This document shows positions 62,367 to 64,000 of a DNA stretch of 64,000 bases, one piece after another. The notes under the pieces were generated by a model. The model was not told the DNA's origin. It ran no database searches and saw nothing but the letters and a program-made list of their open reading frames with translations. The stretch is from Sporopachydermia quercuum (taxonomy: Eukaryota; Ascomycota; Sporopachydermiomycetes; Sporopachydermiales; Sporopachydermiaceae). Location of the stretch: NCBI GenBank assembly GCA_001599295.1, contig BCGN01000005.1, positions 1,116,001-1,180,000 on the forward strand. Reading direction: 5' to 3'. The translations under genes were made by a program, and so were the position numbers. The number at the start of each line of letters is the position of its first letter. Position 1 is the stretch's first letter.

Positions 62367-62549
62367 ATGTGGAAATTACCTTCATACTGTACAAAGTATG
62401 CTGATTATTTACACTATGAGCAGCCAAANAGGAATGATCCACCGAAAGATGAGCATCGAGATGTTGATCTAGAAGCTTTTCTTGAGTGTAAACATTGTCT
62501 AGACACTACATACGAGCAACTGAGTCTTTTGAGCAACATACNATCTTAG
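62367..62549 (+). CDS. Possible 60-aa ORF, hypothetical
   Basis: An ATG frame of 60 codons starting M-W-K-L-P-S-Y-C and containing C-K-H-C, with balanced charged residues (K-D-E-H-R-D-V-D-L-E). The composition is more protein-like than other short frames here, but no family is recognised and two Ns leave two residues unknown. It may be chance. Confidence 0.2.
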   Translation: MWKLPSYCTKYADYLHYEQPXRNDPPKDEHRDVDLEAFLECKHCLDTTYEQLSLLSNIXS

Positions 62550-63501
62550 GTCTTGTGTTTATAAGACTTGTACATCCCACTTTTTACATTACATTGTTCA
62601 AAGAGTTAGCTGTACCTCCCAAAACTTCAAAATAAAATAAAGTTTACTGAAGTTTTTCCGTTATTTGTTTTAACTTCCTAATCAGTATCAAGGTTCATTC
62701 CCTTTTTTTTATTTTTTTCTGTGACATCATTGCATCGAAATACTAGGAGTTTCATACTGAGGAAACATAAGCAATAAGTCGACTTTACATTTAAATCAAA
62801 AAAGAGTTTGCCAAATGTCTTACCTAGTNCCTATAAGTGTTTAAAGTATTACCAATATTTTTATTCGCTATTGACAACAATATGCACCTCTCCCCTACAA
62901 TAATTGATTGATATTCCCCTGAACACAGCTGCCAAAATAACCTGAAAATGTGAAACTCTTCCAGTTAACTTTGATTCATAAAGCATTGGCTTTGATTACC
63001 TCGAAATGCATTGAATTTCATACCTTCTATATTTTGATTGTTCACTGATATCTTTGGTCGAACATAGTTCCTGCTATTTCATTCATCACCGGGTATCGGA
63101 ATATCTGTAAGGTACGATAAATAAAAAAATTAATCCAATTAAGGTTCAAAAGCTTACTTAGAATTTCCTTAAAACTGTATAAATATTCGGCTAAACCTTA
63201 ACCTTCTCCATAGGTGCAATCCTCTGTTGAGTACTAAATGATTTCATTGAAAAAAAAATAATGCAAGTGTTTCCAACGAAAGTAATTCCTATGAGAGGAT
63301 TGATTCAGCCTAAAAATGTGTATAAAAGTGATCTTTTCCCCACAGTTTCTTCACAATTCGCTGGTTGATTCAAATGCAACAACTTTCAATTTTCCTCAGT
63401 ATAAAAGTTGTGGCCTACGCTGTGAAAAAAGACCAGTTCGATTATTTGACAAAAGCAAATACTACAACAACATCTTACTAATTCAAAGCTTATACGCAAC
63501 A

Positions 63502-64000
63502 ATGAACGAAAAGCTCAAAAAAATCGGTTCGATAGAGAGAATTATCTCCGGCAGTGGTACTTCTAGTAGTTCTCCATCAATTGAAAACTCTGCTGAAGAG
63601 TTAGCAGTTATTGAATCTCTTTCCAGCAATCCTGCCGAAACAAATAATCCTTTTGAATACCTAAGCCTAGAAGAAACAATTGAATATGCAAAGAATTTTT
63701 GTATCAATTACATATCCAATAATGAAGAAGAGATTGATATTTTCGCTAGAGCCGCTCGTCTAGTTAAAACAAATTCCAATTCATCTGTTGACGGTGTTGA
63801 TAACACCAGCACTTTTGACAATACAAACCCTAATATTAGCAATGATCCTGCTTCTACAGTTGAAAGTTCTATCCCTTCTGTTTCTACCTGTCCATTCAAA
63901 TATAACCCTTGGAAACAACCAAAGACCTTATACCTTGTAACATTTGTCTGCGCTATTGCTGCTGCTGTTCAAGGTATGGATGAAACTGTTATTAACGGAG
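63502..64000 (+). CDS. Sugar-porter-like MFS transporter, 5' part
   Basis: An open frame from ATG 63502 runs off the right edge (166 codons visible). The first ~130 residues are a long, soluble, Ser/Asn/Glu-rich cytoplasmic tail. Then W-K-Q-P-K-T-L-Y-L-V-T-F-V-C-A-I-A-A-A starts the first membrane segment, followed by V-Q-G-M-D-E-T-V-I-N-G, typical of TM1 in fungal sugar-porter MFS proteins (Q-G-x-D-[EQ]-[TS]-x-x-N-G). Substrate cannot be inferred. It is divergent from TRR1 and partial at its 3' end only because the window stops. Confidence 0.75.
   Translation, partial: MNEKLKKIGSIERIISGSGTSSSSPSIENSAEELAVIESLSSNPAETNNPFEYLSLEETIEYAKNFCINYISNNEEEIDIFARAARLVKTNSNSSVDGVDNTSTFDNTNPNISNDPASTVESSIPSVSTCPFKYNPWKQPKTLYLVTFVCAIAAAVQGMDETVING

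Larger units (their letters stand above)
60672..63501. other. Long divergent intergenic TRR1-transporter
   Basis: About 2.83 kb, rich in A/T runs and with several Ns. It has two TTAGTAA (Yap1-like) words at 61236 and 61531, which are too common in AT-rich DNA to mean much, a perfect hairpin at 62194-62214 and a 60-codon frame at 62367. No recognised gene or RNA. Confidence 0.4.

Noticed and set aside
1-64000. tRNA, 5S rRNA, LTR or transposon remnants, CRISPR-like arrays
   Set aside because: I looked for T-loop GGTTCGAnTCC patterns, terminal repeats, reverse-transcriptase or transposase motifs and spaced repeats, and found none. Subtle or degraded copies could be missed by eye.

Overview
The window is chromosomal DNA of an ascomycete yeast (Saccharomycotina). 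It is AT-rich and gene-dense, and nearly every protein has a recognisable budding-yeast counterpart. CTG appears to be read as leucine: it encodes a conserved leucine of the JmjC domain (22882-22884) and one of the asparaginyl-tRNA synthetase (18982-18984), which argues against the CUG-Ser clade. Three genes carry spliceosomal introns (SNZ three, MED17 two, CDC12 one), and the KDM5-type demethylase keeps an ARID domain. Both points suggest an intron-richer lineage than Saccharomyces; I cannot name the species. Scattered single Ns and one 60-N gap inside a microsatellite show that this is draft assembly.

Layout, left to right: ATG22 vacuolar effluxer (+); NOP1 fibrillarin (+); a four-exon SNZ-type pyridoxal-phosphate synthase (+) followed by an NCS1/FUR4-like permease (+); AIM6-like phosphodiesterase (-); HIS2 (+); prolyl-tRNA synthetase (-) and asparaginyl-tRNA synthetase DED81 (+) facing away from a shared 1.45-kb promoter; KDM5/JHD2-type demethylase (+); ILM1 (+); MNN10 (-); three-exon MED17 (-); a CCCH-finger/DUF1771/Smr-like protein (-) divergent from EAF1/VID21 (+); GGA adaptor (-) divergent from the BLOC-1 subunit CNL1 (+); SPC110-type spindle-pole protein (-); TRP4 (-); a large putative mitochondrial RRM protein (-) divergent from septin CDC12 (+, two exons); thioredoxin reductase TRR1 (-), divergent from a sugar-porter-like transporter cut by the right edge.

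The genes are housekeeping and do not form one pathway. Some share themes: amino-acid and vitamin metabolism (HIS2, TRP4, SNZ and the two synthetases, several with Gcn4-type sites upstream), chromatin and transcription (EAF1, MED17, KDM5), and trafficking (GGA, CNL1, ATG22, MNN10). I found no tRNA, rRNA, transposon, LTR element or CRISPR array.

The main points for a second look are a 16-nt microexon at the active site of SNZ, the hidden 5' exons of MED17, an AUG-less mitochondrial-type extension on TRR1, a repeat phase slip that makes a (His-Lys)10 tract in EAF1, a Smr domain lacking its catalytic signatures, GCAG motifs spaced one helical turn apart in several intergenic regions, and a 2.9-kb convergent intergenic region without a gene.
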